From: CADEDH01 sp965216205
GTDB lineage: Bacteria; Actinomycetota; Acidimicrobiia; Acidimicrobiales; SZUA-35
Assembly: GCA_965216205.1 (NCBI GenBank)
Contig: OZ244139.1
Location: 2,852,001-2,916,000, forward strand
DNA: 64,000 nt
Reading direction: 5' to 3'
In this document: positions 51,488 through 61,038 of the stretch, one piece after another
Layout: each line of letters opens with the position of its first letter
How positions within the stretch are numbered: position 1 is the first letter of the stretch
Made by a program: the position numbers and the translations under genes
The notes under the pieces: model-generated
The model's database searches: none
Told to the model about the DNA's origin: nothing
What the model saw: the letters and a program-made list of their open reading frames with translations, nothing else

Positions 51488-52399
51488 TCAGCCGGCGAGG
51501 GGACGGCCGAAGGGCTTCTCGCCGCGCCAGTTCTCCAGGAACGACTCGGCGAGGTGGCAGGCGCCGAGCAGCACGCCGTCGGGGTGGGAGCCCGCTTCGT
51601 CGAGCAGTTGGCCGACCCGCTCCACCACGACCTCGGCGGCGCTGCCCTCGCTGTCGAGAAAGCCGCTGACGAGGTAGCCGGCCGTCGAGATGAAGTCGGG
51701 GACGACAGTCACCGATCCTCGCCGCTTGAGCTGGGCGAACGCCTTGGTGGTGACGGGGATCGGGCCCCAGGGCACGATCGCCTTGGCGGCGACGAACTCG
51801 GTTCCCTTGTGGCTCAGGGTGCCGGGCTTCGACCCGGCGAGGATGGCGTCGACCGCTGCACCCCACACGAGCCACGGCTTCTCGTCGACACCCCACACGT
51901 CGACCACGGTGGCGCCGGCCCCTTTGACCGCGTCGATCACCTCGGTCGGGACCTGCTCGTGACCCTCGACCGCCACCGTCCTCCCCCCGAGATCGCCGCC
52001 GAGCGCCCAGGCGGTGGCCGCCACCACCGAGGCGCCGAGCAACTCGTTCGACCCGGCGCGCGAGCCGATCCCGGCAGCGGTCCGAAGCGGGGCGAGCTGG
52101 GCCGCGTCGACGCCCTTGCCGGCCTCGAGGTGGAGCTCACCCGACTCGACGAGCGGTACGAGCTCGGTGGCGAACGCCTCGATCGCGCCGTCGACGGCGT
52201 CGCCTTCGGCATTGATCCCGGCCGAAGCCCCGCTCCGCTCGATCCCGAAGGCGGCGAAGCCGTAGGTGGCGGACCGCGCGAGGTCCTGGGCGCTGCCCTG
52301 CAGGATCTTGCGGGCCCGGCGGACCACGCCCGACGCCGGAGCATCGGGGAGGTCCACGACCACGAACGCGTCGGTCGAAGTGAGCTTGTTCAGCGCCAT
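51488..52399 (-). CDS. Glu/Leu/Phe/Val dehydrogenase-like protein, degenerate active site
   Basis: A 303-residue protein related to glutamate dehydrogenase but shorter than the usual 410-450. The C-terminal half is clear: EFVAAKAIVPWGPIPVTTKA and VTVVPDFISTAGYLVSGFLD correspond to the A-K-x-I-V-E-G-A-N-G-P and P-D-x-x-A-N-A-G-G-V blocks. The N-terminal substrate motif G-G-x-K-G-G-I reads RSGASAGINAEG, so the lysine is missing, and the dinucleotide loop G-x-G-x-x-G reads VAVEGHEQVP. It may be a non-catalytic or altered-function relative. The ATG at 52399 is used. Confidence 0.65.
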   Translation of the reverse strand: MALNKLTSTDAFVVVDLPDAPASGVVRRARKILQGSAQDLARSATYGFAAFGIERSGASAGINAEGDAVDGAIEAFATELVPLVESGELHLEAGKGVDAAQLAPLRTAAGIGSRAGSNELLGASVVAATAWALGGDLGGRTVAVEGHEQVPTEVIDAVKGAGATVVDVWGVDEKPWLVWGAAVDAILAGSKPGTLSHKGTEFVAAKAIVPWGPIPVTTKAFAQLKRRGSVTVVPDFISTAGYLVSGFLDSEGSAAEVVVERVGQLLDEAGSHPDGVLLGACHLAESFLENWRGEKPFGRPLAG

Positions 52400-52457
52400 C
52401 GTCGGGATTCTATGCAGTCGACCCGCCGCCGGACACGCCGGCGGTCGGGGCCTCGAC

Positions 52458-54599
52458 CTAGGCGAATCCGACGAACGCCGAGGCGAACACTAGGCTGACG
52501 ATCGTCATCACCTTGATGAGGATGTTCATCGCCGGACCGGACGTGTCCTTGAACGGATCGCCAACCGTGTCGCCGACGACGGCGGCCTTGTGGGCCTCGG
52601 AGCCCTTACCGCCGTGGTTGCCGGCCTCGATGTACTTCTTGGCGTTGTCCCACGCACCGCCGGCATTGGCCATGAAGATCGCGAGTGCGAACCCGGTCAC
52701 CAGCGCGCCGGCCAGGAAGCCACCCAGAGCGTTGATGTTGATGAACCCGATCACCAGCGGCACCACGACGGCCAGCGCGCCGGGGATGAGCATCTCTCGG
52801 AGCGAGGCCTGGGTGGAGATCGCCACACAGCGGGCCGAGTCGGGGTTGACGCCAGCCTGACCTTCCCGGAGACCGGGGATCTCGGCGAACTGGCGACGCA
52901 CCTCCTCGATCATCTTCTGGGCGGCCCGACCGACCGCGTCGATCGTGAGCGACGCAAACAGGAACGGCAGCATGGCACCGAGGAAGAGGCCGATGAACAC
53001 TTCGACCCGGCCGACGTCGAGTGAGAGGGCGATGTCTTTGCCTTCGCTGGCGGCTGCGGTGGCGATCGCCACCTCGAAGCTCTTGAAGAGCGCCAGGGCG
53101 GTGAGGGCGGCCGAACCGACAGCGAAGCCCTTCGCCACTGCGGCGGTGGTGTTGCCGAGCGAGTCGAGTGCGTCGGTGACCTCACGAACGCTGGGGTCGA
53201 GCTCGGCCATCTCGGCGATACCGCCAGCGTTGTCGGCGATGGGGCCGTAGGCGTCAACCGACACCACGACACCGGTGGTGGCCAGCATGCCGATGGCGGC
53301 AACGGCGATGCCGTAGATGCCACCGAAGTCGTCGCCGGACACGTCGCCGAGGAACGCTGCATCTTCGGCGAACGTGATCTGACCGCCCCAGTAGGCGAGC
53401 GCCACGCCGATCACGATGAGGCCGACCGACGCCGCAACCGACACCATCCCCGCCGAGATACCGGACAGGATCGTGGTGGCCGGGCCGGTCTCGGTCTGCC
53501 GGGCGATGTTCTTCACCGGCTTGTAGTGGTCGCTGGTCCAGATCTCGGCGACCTTGCCGATCGCCCAGCCCACGATGAGACCACCGATGACCGAGATGGC
53601 AAGGCCGATCGGGTTGTCGAACCCGTCGCCGCTGAACAGCCAATAGCTCACGGCCAGCGTGCCGAGGACGGTGATCCCCATCGCCACGTTGGTGCCCATG
53701 TGGAGCGCAGCGGAGAGCTTCCGAATGTCGGTCGACTCACCGCCCCGAACCGTGAACGATCCGATGATCGAGGCGATCATGCCGATGAAGGCGATCGCCA
53801 TCGGGAACACCAGGAGCGAGAGCGTGAACTCGTCATCGGCCTGACTGGCGACGAGTCCGAGGGTGAAGGCCGTGAGCGAGATCGGCGCGATCATCGAGCC
53901 GGCGTAGCTCTCGAAGAGGTCGGCGCCCATCCCGGCGACGTCGCCAACATTGTCGCCAACGTTGTCGGCGATCGTGGCGGGGTTCCGGGGGTCGTCTTCG
54001 GGAATGCCGGCCTCGACCTTGCCGACCAGGTCAGCGCCGACGTCGGCCGCTTTGGTGTAGATACCGCCGCCGACCCGGGAGAAGAGTGCGATCGACGACG
54101 CCCCGAGACCGAACGCCGTGACGACCTCGAAGGCATCGTCGACGCCGATGACCAGCACGAAGAGGATGTACACGATCATCAGGCCACCCAGGGCGAGCCC
54201 TGCGACGGAGAAGCCCATCACCGCACCGCCCTGGAAGGCGAGCGGCAAGGCGACCCCCGGCCCGGACTTCGCAGCCTCGGTGGTGCGAGCGTTGGCCATC
54301 GTGGCCACCGTCATTCCGGCATAGCCCGCGGTGGCGGACAGGACCGCGCCGATCAGATAGCTCAGCGCTCCCCACGGGCTGATGAAGGCACCGATGAGGA
54401 TCGCCATCACCGCCACGAAGCCGGCGACCCAGGTGTACTCCTGCTTCAGGAAGGCACGGGCGCCGGCCTGGATCTCGGTCATCAAGAAGACCATCCGGTC
54501 GTCGCCGGGGCTGGCTGCCTTCACCTTGTTGTAGTAGAAGCCAGCCAGGCCGAGCGCAGCCAGGGCGGACACCAGTGCAAGATACGGGATTGCACCCAC
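52458..54599 (-). CDS. hppA: Membrane-bound proton/sodium-translocating pyrophosphatase
   Basis: A 713-residue membrane pyrophosphatase with about 16 helices, coupling pyrophosphate hydrolysis to ion pumping. The catalytic loop holds DVGADLVGKVEAGIPEDDPR and, shortly after, NVGDNVGDVAGMGADLFESY, and a C-terminal loop holds AVVGDTVGDPFKDTSGPAMN. The segment GNTTAAVAKG has alanine where potassium-independent enzymes carry lysine, so it should be of the potassium-dependent type. Whether H+ or Na+ is pumped cannot be decided. GTG at 54599 follows GAGGAGAG by about 5 nt. It probably feeds on pyrophosphate from biosynthesis to sustain the membrane gradient. Confidence 0.95.
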   Translation of the reverse strand: MGAIPYLALVSALAALGLAGFYYNKVKAASPGDDRMVFLMTEIQAGARAFLKQEYTWVAGFVAVMAILIGAFISPWGALSYLIGAVLSATAGYAGMTVATMANARTTEAAKSGPGVALPLAFQGGAVMGFSVAGLALGGLMIVYILFVLVIGVDDAFEVVTAFGLGASSIALFSRVGGGIYTKAADVGADLVGKVEAGIPEDDPRNPATIADNVGDNVGDVAGMGADLFESYAGSMIAPISLTAFTLGLVASQADDEFTLSLLVFPMAIAFIGMIASIIGSFTVRGGESTDIRKLSAALHMGTNVAMGITVLGTLAVSYWLFSGDGFDNPIGLAISVIGGLIVGWAIGKVAEIWTSDHYKPVKNIARQTETGPATTILSGISAGMVSVAASVGLIVIGVALAYWGGQITFAEDAAFLGDVSGDDFGGIYGIAVAAIGMLATTGVVVSVDAYGPIADNAGGIAEMAELDPSVREVTDALDSLGNTTAAVAKGFAVGSAALTALALFKSFEVAIATAAASEGKDIALSLDVGRVEVFIGLFLGAMLPFLFASLTIDAVGRAAQKMIEEVRRQFAEIPGLREGQAGVNPDSARCVAISTQASLREMLIPGALAVVVPLVIGFININALGGFLAGALVTGFALAIFMANAGGAWDNAKKYIEAGNHGGKGSEAHKAAVVGDTVGDPFKDTSGPAMNILIKVMTIVSLVFASAFVGFA

Positions 54600-54746
54600 T
54601 CTTCTCTCCTCTACCCAGACGGGTCGTCATTCACCGGAACCCGCTGCAGAAACGGAACGAGCAGGCACGGAACGCGCCTGCGAATCGTCGAGGCGACTGC
54701 CCGACGCTAGTTGGAGCCTTCGCCAACAGCAACAATCACCAGGTCA

Positions 54747-56129
54747 TCACCCATTGCGGCGGCGGGCCCACACCGCAACGAGCAGATCGTGGAGGTGGTC
54801 GAGGTCGGCGAGGCCGCCCATCTCCCGGGCGCTGTGCATCGCCAGTTGCGGCGCGCCAAGGTCGACGGTCGACACGCCGAGCCTCGCTGCGGTGATCGGA
54901 CCGATCGTCGAGCCGCACGGGAGGTCGTTGCGGTGGATGTAGTACTGGAGCGGCACGCCGGCGGCCTCGGCTGCGGCCACCACCACCGCCTCGCTGACGG
55001 CGTCGGTGGCGTACCGCTGGTTGGCATTCCGCTTGATCACGACACCGTCGTTCAGCGCGATGTGGTGCGACGGCTCGTGCTTGTCGACGTAGTTCGGATG
55101 GGTGGCATGGGCGCCGTCGGCCGAGATCACCAGCGAGGCGGCGAGGGCGGCGAGGTATGCCTGACGATCGAGGCCGGCGGCGCCGGCGATCCGCTCGAGG
55201 GTCGACCCCAGGAGCGCGCCGGCGGCCCCCGTCGCCGACTCCGATCCGATCTCCTCGTGGTCGTACAGCACCACGACCGGAAGATGGGCCGGCCGGTCGG
55301 CCTCCGCTGTGGTGGCGATGAGGGCCCGCACCGCACAGAACGCCGATACGAGATTGTCGATCCTGGCCGACGCGTACAGGTCGCCGTCGCGGCCCACGAT
55401 CGCCGGGGGTTGCGTGTCGAAGGCCATCAGGTCCCAGGCCAGGATCGATGCGGGGTCGATGTCGAGCCCCGATGCCACGTGGCGGCGGACGGCGCCCGAA
55501 CCACGGCCGGACCCGCCGTTCGAGTCGCCGTTCCCCTCAGCGGTGCCAGCGGTGTCATCGGACCCTGCCAGCGCCCACAGGGGTGTCAGGTGGCGCTGGG
55601 GATCGAGCTTGAGGCCCTTGTCCCGGATCTCCCGGTCGAGATGGATCGCCAACTGCGGGATGCGCAGGATCGGGTCGTCGTCGCGGTAGAGCAGCGCCTC
55701 GATCGCACCGTCGCCCGAGTCGACCGTGACCCGACCGGCGAGGCCGAGATCGCGATCGAGCCACGAGTTCAGCAGCACCCCGCCGTAGACCTCCACCCCG
55801 ACCTGGGCGAAGCCGCCAGCCACGACGTCGGCGTTCGTGCGCACCCGGAGGTTCGGCGAGTCGGTGTGGGCGCCGACCACCCGGAAGCCGGCGTCGAGAC
55901 CCGTCGCCGGGCCCGGCTGCCACCAGGCGACGAGGGTGCCACCGCTCACCGCGAACCGGCCGCCCTCGCCGGTGGGGAACCGGCTGTCGGTGGCGACGGG
56001 CGTGTAGCCGGCATCGGTGAGCAGTTCGACCGCCCGCGCCACCGCGTGGTACGGGGTCGGGCTGCGGTGCAGATCGTCGAGGACGGAGGTGGCGAGGTCG
56101 CTCGCTCCCCGGGTGCGTGGTTCGGCCAT
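54747..56129 (-). CDS. apeB: M18 family aspartyl aminopeptidase
   Basis: A 460-residue dinuclear zinc aminopeptidase. Metal and catalytic residues are in VVGAHTDSPNLRV (His, Asp), ASARIDNLVSAF (Asp), LYDHEEIGSES (Glu pair) and a late LAMHSAREMGG (His). ISADGAHATHPNYVDKHEP is also typical of the family. It removes acidic or neutral N-terminal residues from peptides in the cytosol. A low-complexity Gly/Ser insertion (GNGDSNGGSGRGSG) lies near residue 225. The ATG at 56129 is chosen; the open frame continues upstream without support. Confidence 0.9.
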   Translation of the reverse strand: MAEPRTRGASDLATSVLDDLHRSPTPYHAVARAVELLTDAGYTPVATDSRFPTGEGGRFAVSGGTLVAWWQPGPATGLDAGFRVVGAHTDSPNLRVRTNADVVAGGFAQVGVEVYGGVLLNSWLDRDLGLAGRVTVDSGDGAIEALLYRDDDPILRIPQLAIHLDREIRDKGLKLDPQRHLTPLWALAGSDDTAGTAEGNGDSNGGSGRGSGAVRRHVASGLDIDPASILAWDLMAFDTQPPAIVGRDGDLYASARIDNLVSAFCAVRALIATTAEADRPAHLPVVVLYDHEEIGSESATGAAGALLGSTLERIAGAAGLDRQAYLAALAASLVISADGAHATHPNYVDKHEPSHHIALNDGVVIKRNANQRYATDAVSEAVVVAAAEAAGVPLQYYIHRNDLPCGSTIGPITAARLGVSTVDLGAPQLAMHSAREMGGLADLDHLHDLLVAVWARRRNG

Positions 56130-56502
56130 TCCCCCATCGTGGCAGCCAGCCGGCCCGACGCCGCACCCCACCGACGGCGGCCGAAGCGGAGCGACGACAA
56201 CGACCGTCGACTGCGCCCGATTCCCCCGATGACAGTTCGAGTCGAGCCAAGGTATCGCTCGCAGCGATAGCGGCTTGCACTCGGCACCTGTCGACCAGAT
56301 AGAGTTGACCGAATCGCTTCCGAGCCATCGACTCCGACCGGTGCAACCAGGGACGCACGATCGAGAGCGGATGGATCGGTGCACAACCGGTAGGGCCAGA
56401 GACGTCCCGATCGGCCGCTCGAGCCCTCCGGGGTGCGCGCCGACACTAGCCATCACGGTCGCCCCAGACGGCGTCCGGACAGACGACTTGCTTGGAGTTG
56501 CC
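56130..56502. other. Long intergenic region upstream of gltB
   Basis: About 370 bp without a credible gene, containing the divergent control regions of the aminopeptidase and gltB. A TTGACC hexamer near 56306 could be a -35 for gltB, but no good -10 is seen 17 bp later. A short palindrome is listed separately. An upstream in-frame extension of gltB through this region has poor codon use. Confidence 0.55.
56253..56269. promoter_or_regulatory. Palindrome upstream of gltB (possible operator)
   Basis: TATCGCT-CGC-AGCGATA is a perfect 7-bp inverted repeat with a 3-bp centre, placed about 230 bp before gltB and 125 bp before the aminopeptidase start. Confidence 0.3.
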
Positions 56503-59500
56503 TTGCCCGACCTTCCGCTGCCTCAGGGTCTGTACGATCCGACGTTCGAGCACGATGCGTGCGGTGTCGCCTTCGTCGCCGACCTCCACGGCCGGCCGAG
56601 CCACGCCATCGTCGAGGCCTCGTTGGGCGCGCTCCGCTGCCTGCAGCATCGGGGTGCGACCAACGCCGAGCCCAACACCGGCGATGGTGCCGGCGTGATG
56701 ATCCAGGTCCCCGATCGGTTCCTGCGCTCGCTGATCCCCGACCTTCCCGAAGCCGGTCACTACGCGACCGGTATCGGCTTCCTGCCGCCCGAGCCGTCGG
56801 TGTGCGAGAAGGCGAAGCGGGCCATCGAGGAGATCGCCGCCGACGAGGGCATGACCGTCGTCGCCTGGCGGACCGTCCCCACCGACCCCGAGCCGCTCGG
56901 CGCCCAGGCCCGGGGCGTGATGCCATCGTTCGAGCAGGTGTTCCTGGCGTCGACCACCGACCAGGATCTCGCCGGGCTCGACCTCGATCGGCAGGTCTAC
57001 GTGGTCCGGAAGCGGATCGAGCACGAGCTCCCCGAGCAGCTCGGTGCCGCCCTCTACTTCCCGAGCCTCAGCAGCCGGACGTTCGTGTACAAGGGCATGC
57101 TCACCACCCCTCAGCTCACCGAGTTCTACCCGGAGCTCACCGACGAGCGGATCGAGAGCGGCCTGGCGCTGGTCCACTCGCGGTTCTCGACGAACACGTT
57201 CCCGTCGTGGCCACTGGCTCACCCGTATCGGTTCGTGGCCCACAACGGCGAGATCAATACGGTGATGGGCAATCGGAACTGGATGCGGGCCCGGGAAGCC
57301 ATCATGAGTGCCCCCCACTGGAACGGGGCCGAGGAGAAGCTGTTCCCGATCTGCACCCCCGGCGCGTCCGACACTGCCAGTTTCGACGAGGCGCTGGAGC
57401 TCCTCCATCTCGGCGGGTACCCGCTCCACCATGCGGTGCTGATGATGATCCCCGAGGCCTGGGAGCGCCACGACGACATCCCTCAAGCGCAGCGAGACTT
57501 CTATGACTTCTACGCCTCGGCGATGGAGCCCTGGGACGGCCCGGCCTCGGTCACCTTCACCGACGGCACCGTCGTCGGGGCTGTCCTCGACCGCAACGGC
57601 CTGCGCCCGAGCCGGTACTGGGTGACCGACGACGACCGGGTGATCATGGCATCGGAGGTCGGGGTGGTCGACGTCGACCCCGAGAAGGTGATCCGGAAGG
57701 GCCGCCTGGAACCGGGGAAGATGTTCCTGGTCGACACGAGCCAAGGTCGGATCATCGACGACCACGAGCTCATGACCGATCTCGCTTCCGAGCACCCCTA
57801 CGCCGAGTGGCTGGAGGGCCGTCGCCGGCTCGACGACCTACCGGCGGTTCCAGCTCGGACCACGACACCGACCGCCGAGGCCCTGCTCGCCGAACAGGTG
57901 TCGAACGGCTACACGATCGAGGAGCTCGAACTGCTGGTCGATCCGATGGTGGCCGAGGGGAAGGAAGCGATCGGCTCCATGGGGACCGACACCCCGCCCG
58001 CGGTGCTGTCGAACCGGCCTCGGATGCTCTACGACTACTTCTTCCAGCTGTTCGCCCAGGTCACCAATCCACCCCTCGATGCGCTGCGGGAGGAACTGGT
58101 CACCAGCCATCGGGTGATCGCCGGACCCGAGGGCAACATCCTGGTTCCCGGACCCGACTGGTGCCACCAGCTGGAGCTCGCCTACCCCGTGCTCACCCCT
58201 GAAGAGCTGGCGCGCATCGCCGCCGACGACGAGCAACTCCGGCAGTTCGCCGCGGCGGTGGTCCCCGGGCTCTACCCGGTGGCCGAGGGTGAAGCCGGGC
58301 TGCAGGCCGCTCTCGACCAGGTCCGAGCTGAGGCTTCGGCCGCGATCGCGGCCGGGGCGACGATTCTGATCGTGTCGAACCGTGGCGCCACGGCCGACCT
58401 CGCTCCGATCCCGTCGCTCCTGTTGACCGGTGCGGTCCACCACCACCTCGTCCGGAAGAAGTCGCGGACGAGGGTGGGGCTGCTGATCGACAGCGGCGAT
58501 GCCCGGGAGGTCCACCACTTCGCGTTGTTGCTCGGCTGCGGGGCCGACGCGGTGTGCCCCTCGCTGGTCTTCGAGACGATCGCGACCCGCCTCCCCGATG
58601 GGCTCGACCGTCAGACGGCCGACGCGAACTACATCAAGGCCGCCTCGAACGGCGTGATCAAGGTGATGTCGAAGATGGGCATCTCCACCATCGCCTCCTA
58701 CACGGGGGCCCAGATCTTCGAGGCGGTGGGCCTCAGCCAGGCCTTGGTCGAGGAGTTCTTCACCGGTATCACGTCGAAGCTCGGCGGGATCGGGCTGGCG
58801 GAGCTGGCCCAGGAGTGCGAGCTCCGACATCGGCGGGCGTTCCCCGATCGGCCAGAGGCGCTGGCCCACCGCGGTCTCGACTTCGGCGGGGAGTACCAGT
58901 GGCGGCGAGAGGGGGAGTACCACCTGTTCAATCCCCAGACCGTGTTCAAGCTGCAGCACGCCACCCGATCCAAGCGCTACGAGATCTTCAAGGAGTACAC
59001 CCGGCTCGTCGACGACCAGGCCGAGCAGCTCGCGACCCTGCGCGGCCTGTTCCGGTTCTCGGACCGACGGGAGCCGGTCCCGATCGACGAGGTGGAGCCG
59101 GCCTCCGAGATCGTCAAGCGATTCGCCACCGGGGCGATGAGCTACGGCTCGATCTCCGCCGAGGCCCACGAGACCCTGGCGATCGCCATGAACCGCCTGG
59201 GCGGTAAGTCGAACACCGGCGAGGGCGGGGAGGATCCCGAGCGGTTCCTCACCCTGCCCAACGGCGACTCCAAGCGCTCGGCGATCAAGCAGGTCGCCTC
59301 CGGCCGCTTCGGGGTGACCGCGGAGTACCTCACCGAGTCCGACGACCTGCAGATCAAGATGGCGCAGGGGGCCAAGCCGGGGGAGGGCGGTCAGCTCCCC
59401 GGTCGCAAGGTCTACCCGTGGATCGCCAAGACCCGTCACTCCACCACCGGTGTGGGCCTCATCTCGCCACCACCCCACCACGACATCTACTCGATCGAGG

Positions 59501-61038
59501 ACCTGGCCCAGTTGATCCACGATCTCAAGAACGCCAACCCGTCGGCCCGGGTCCACGTGAAGCTCGTCGCCGAGGTCGGCGTCGGGACGGTGGCGGCCGG
59601 CGTGAGCAAGGCCAAAGCCGATGTCGTGCTGATCTCCGGCAACGACGGCGGCACCGGTGCCTCGCCCCTGACGTCGCTCAAGCACGCGGGTGGCCCCTGG
59701 GAGCTGGGTCTCGCCGAGACCCAGCAGACGCTGCTCCTCAACGACCTCCGGGACCGGATCGTGGTGCAGGTCGACGGCCAGATCAAGACCGGTCGTGACG
59801 TCGTCATCGCCGCCCTGCTCGGGGCGGAGGAGTTCGGCTTCGCCACCGCGCCCCTGGTCGTCTCGGGCTGCATCATGATGCGGGTCTGCCACCTCGACAC
59901 CTGTCCGGTCGGCGTCGCCACCCAGAACCCCGTGCTGCGGGAGAAGTTCGCCGGGAAGCCGGAGTTCGTGGAGACGTTCTTCACCTTCATCGCCGAGGAG
60001 GTGCGGGAGTTGCTGGCCGAGCTCGGGTTCCGATCGATCGAGGAGGCGATCGGTCGGGTCGACCGTCTGGACACGTCGGCTGCGATCGACCACTGGAAGG
60101 CATCCGGTCTCGATCTCACACCCGTCCTCCACGACCCGCTCGGCGACGACGACGCAGCCCGCCACTGCGTGCGGGAGCAGGATCACCACCTCGACGTCGC
60201 CCTCGACCAGGAGCTGATCGCCAAGGCCGGGGCCGCGCTCGAGTCCGGAGCGCCCGTCTCGATCAACCTGCCGATCTCGAACACGAACCGCACCGTCGGC
60301 ACGATGCTCGGCCACGAGCTGACCAAGCGCCACGGCGGAGCCGGCCTACCCGACAACACGATCCAGATCGACTTCACCGGTTCGGCCGGGCAGTCGTTCG
60401 GCGCGTTCCTGCCGAAGGGGATCACCCTCCGACTCGAGGGCGACGCGAACGACTACTTCGGCAAGGGCCTCTCCGGCGGACATCTCCGCCTCTACCCGCC
60501 GAAGGGCTCACCGTTCGTGGCCGAGGAGAACATCATCGCCGGCAACGTGATCCTCTATGGCGCCACGGCGGGCACCGTCCACATCCGCGGGGTCGTCGGC
60601 GAGCGGTTCTGCGTGCGGAACTCGGGCGCCGAAGCGGTCGTGGAAGGGGTCGGCGACCACGGCTGCGAGTACATGACCGGCGGCGTCGCAGTGGTGCTCG
60701 GCACCACCGGGCGGAACTTCGGTGCCGGCATGTCCGGCGGGATCGCCTACGTGCTCGACGCCGACGGTCGGTTCCGGGAACGGGTGAACACCGAGATGGT
60801 GGAGCTCGAAGCCCTCGACAGCGAGGACGACGTTCGGCTCTACGGGCTGGTCGAGCGCCATCTGAAGGAAACGGAGTCGCCCGTCGCTCGACGACTCCTC
60901 GACGACTGGAGCAGGAGCTTGGAGCGGTTCGTGAAGGTCATGCCCACCGACTACCGACGGGTGCTCGATGCCCAGGCGAGGGCCGCCAGGGAAGGGACCG
61001 ACCCGGTCGTGGCGATGATGGAGGCCGCTCATGGGTGA
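56503..61038 (+). CDS. gltB: Glutamate synthase (NADPH) large subunit
   Basis: A 1511-residue enzyme that makes glutamate from glutamine and 2-oxoglutarate. The start is taken as TTG at 56503, which follows GGAG by 5 nt and leaves a 19-residue propeptide before the catalytic Cys20 in FEHDACGVAF, the N-terminal nucleophile of the amidotransferase domain. The FMN-binding synthase domain carries GEGGEDPERF and GNDGGTGASPL, and the 3Fe-4S cluster cysteines are in CIMMRVCHLDTCPVG near residue 1122. The C-terminal GXGXG beta-helix contains GNVILYGATAG. It overlaps gltD by 8 bp. A longer frame reaching 56275 is rejected on codon use and length. Confidence 0.95.
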   Translation: MPDLPLPQGLYDPTFEHDACGVAFVADLHGRPSHAIVEASLGALRCLQHRGATNAEPNTGDGAGVMIQVPDRFLRSLIPDLPEAGHYATGIGFLPPEPSVCEKAKRAIEEIAADEGMTVVAWRTVPTDPEPLGAQARGVMPSFEQVFLASTTDQDLAGLDLDRQVYVVRKRIEHELPEQLGAALYFPSLSSRTFVYKGMLTTPQLTEFYPELTDERIESGLALVHSRFSTNTFPSWPLAHPYRFVAHNGEINTVMGNRNWMRAREAIMSAPHWNGAEEKLFPICTPGASDTASFDEALELLHLGGYPLHHAVLMMIPEAWERHDDIPQAQRDFYDFYASAMEPWDGPASVTFTDGTVVGAVLDRNGLRPSRYWVTDDDRVIMASEVGVVDVDPEKVIRKGRLEPGKMFLVDTSQGRIIDDHELMTDLASEHPYAEWLEGRRRLDDLPAVPARTTTPTAEALLAEQVSNGYTIEELELLVDPMVAEGKEAIGSMGTDTPPAVLSNRPRMLYDYFFQLFAQVTNPPLDALREELVTSHRVIAGPEGNILVPGPDWCHQLELAYPVLTPEELARIAADDEQLRQFAAAVVPGLYPVAEGEAGLQAALDQVRAEASAAIAAGATILIVSNRGATADLAPIPSLLLTGAVHHHLVRKKSRTRVGLLIDSGDAREVHHFALLLGCGADAVCPSLVFETIATRLPDGLDRQTADANYIKAASNGVIKVMSKMGISTIASYTGAQIFEAVGLSQALVEEFFTGITSKLGGIGLAELAQECELRHRRAFPDRPEALAHRGLDFGGEYQWRREGEYHLFNPQTVFKLQHATRSKRYEIFKEYTRLVDDQAEQLATLRGLFRFSDRREPVPIDEVEPASEIVKRFATGAMSYGSISAEAHETLAIAMNRLGGKSNTGEGGEDPERFLTLPNGDSKRSAIKQVASGRFGVTAEYLTESDDLQIKMAQGAKPGEGGQLPGRKVYPWIAKTRHSTTGVGLISPPPHHDIYSIEDLAQLIHDLKNANPSARVHVKLVAEVGVGTVAAGVSKAKADVVLISGNDGGTGASPLTSLKHAGGPWELGLAETQQTLLLNDLRDRIVVQVDGQIKTGRDVVIAALLGAEEFGFATAPLVVSGCIMMRVCHLDTCPVGVATQNPVLREKFAGKPEFVETFFTFIAEEVRELLAELGFRSIEEAIGRVDRLDTSAAIDHWKASGLDLTPVLHDPLGDDDAARHCVREQDHHLDVALDQELIAKAGAALESGAPVSINLPISNTNRTVGTMLGHELTKRHGGAGLPDNTIQIDFTGSAGQSFGAFLPKGITLRLEGDANDYFGKGLSGGHLRLYPPKGSPFVAEENIIAGNVILYGATAGTVHIRGVVGERFCVRNSGAEAVVEGVGDHGCEYMTGGVAVVLGTTGRNFGAGMSGGIAYVLDADGRFRERVNTEMVELEALDSEDDVRLYGLVERHLKETESPVARRLLDDWSRSLERFVKVMPTDYRRVLDAQARAAREGTDPVVAMMEAAHG

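Noticed and set aside
56275..56502. Longer gltB starting at 56275
   Set aside because: It would add 76 residues of poor codon use before the propeptide; the TTG at 56503 with its ribosome site gives the normal length and a 19-residue propeptide.
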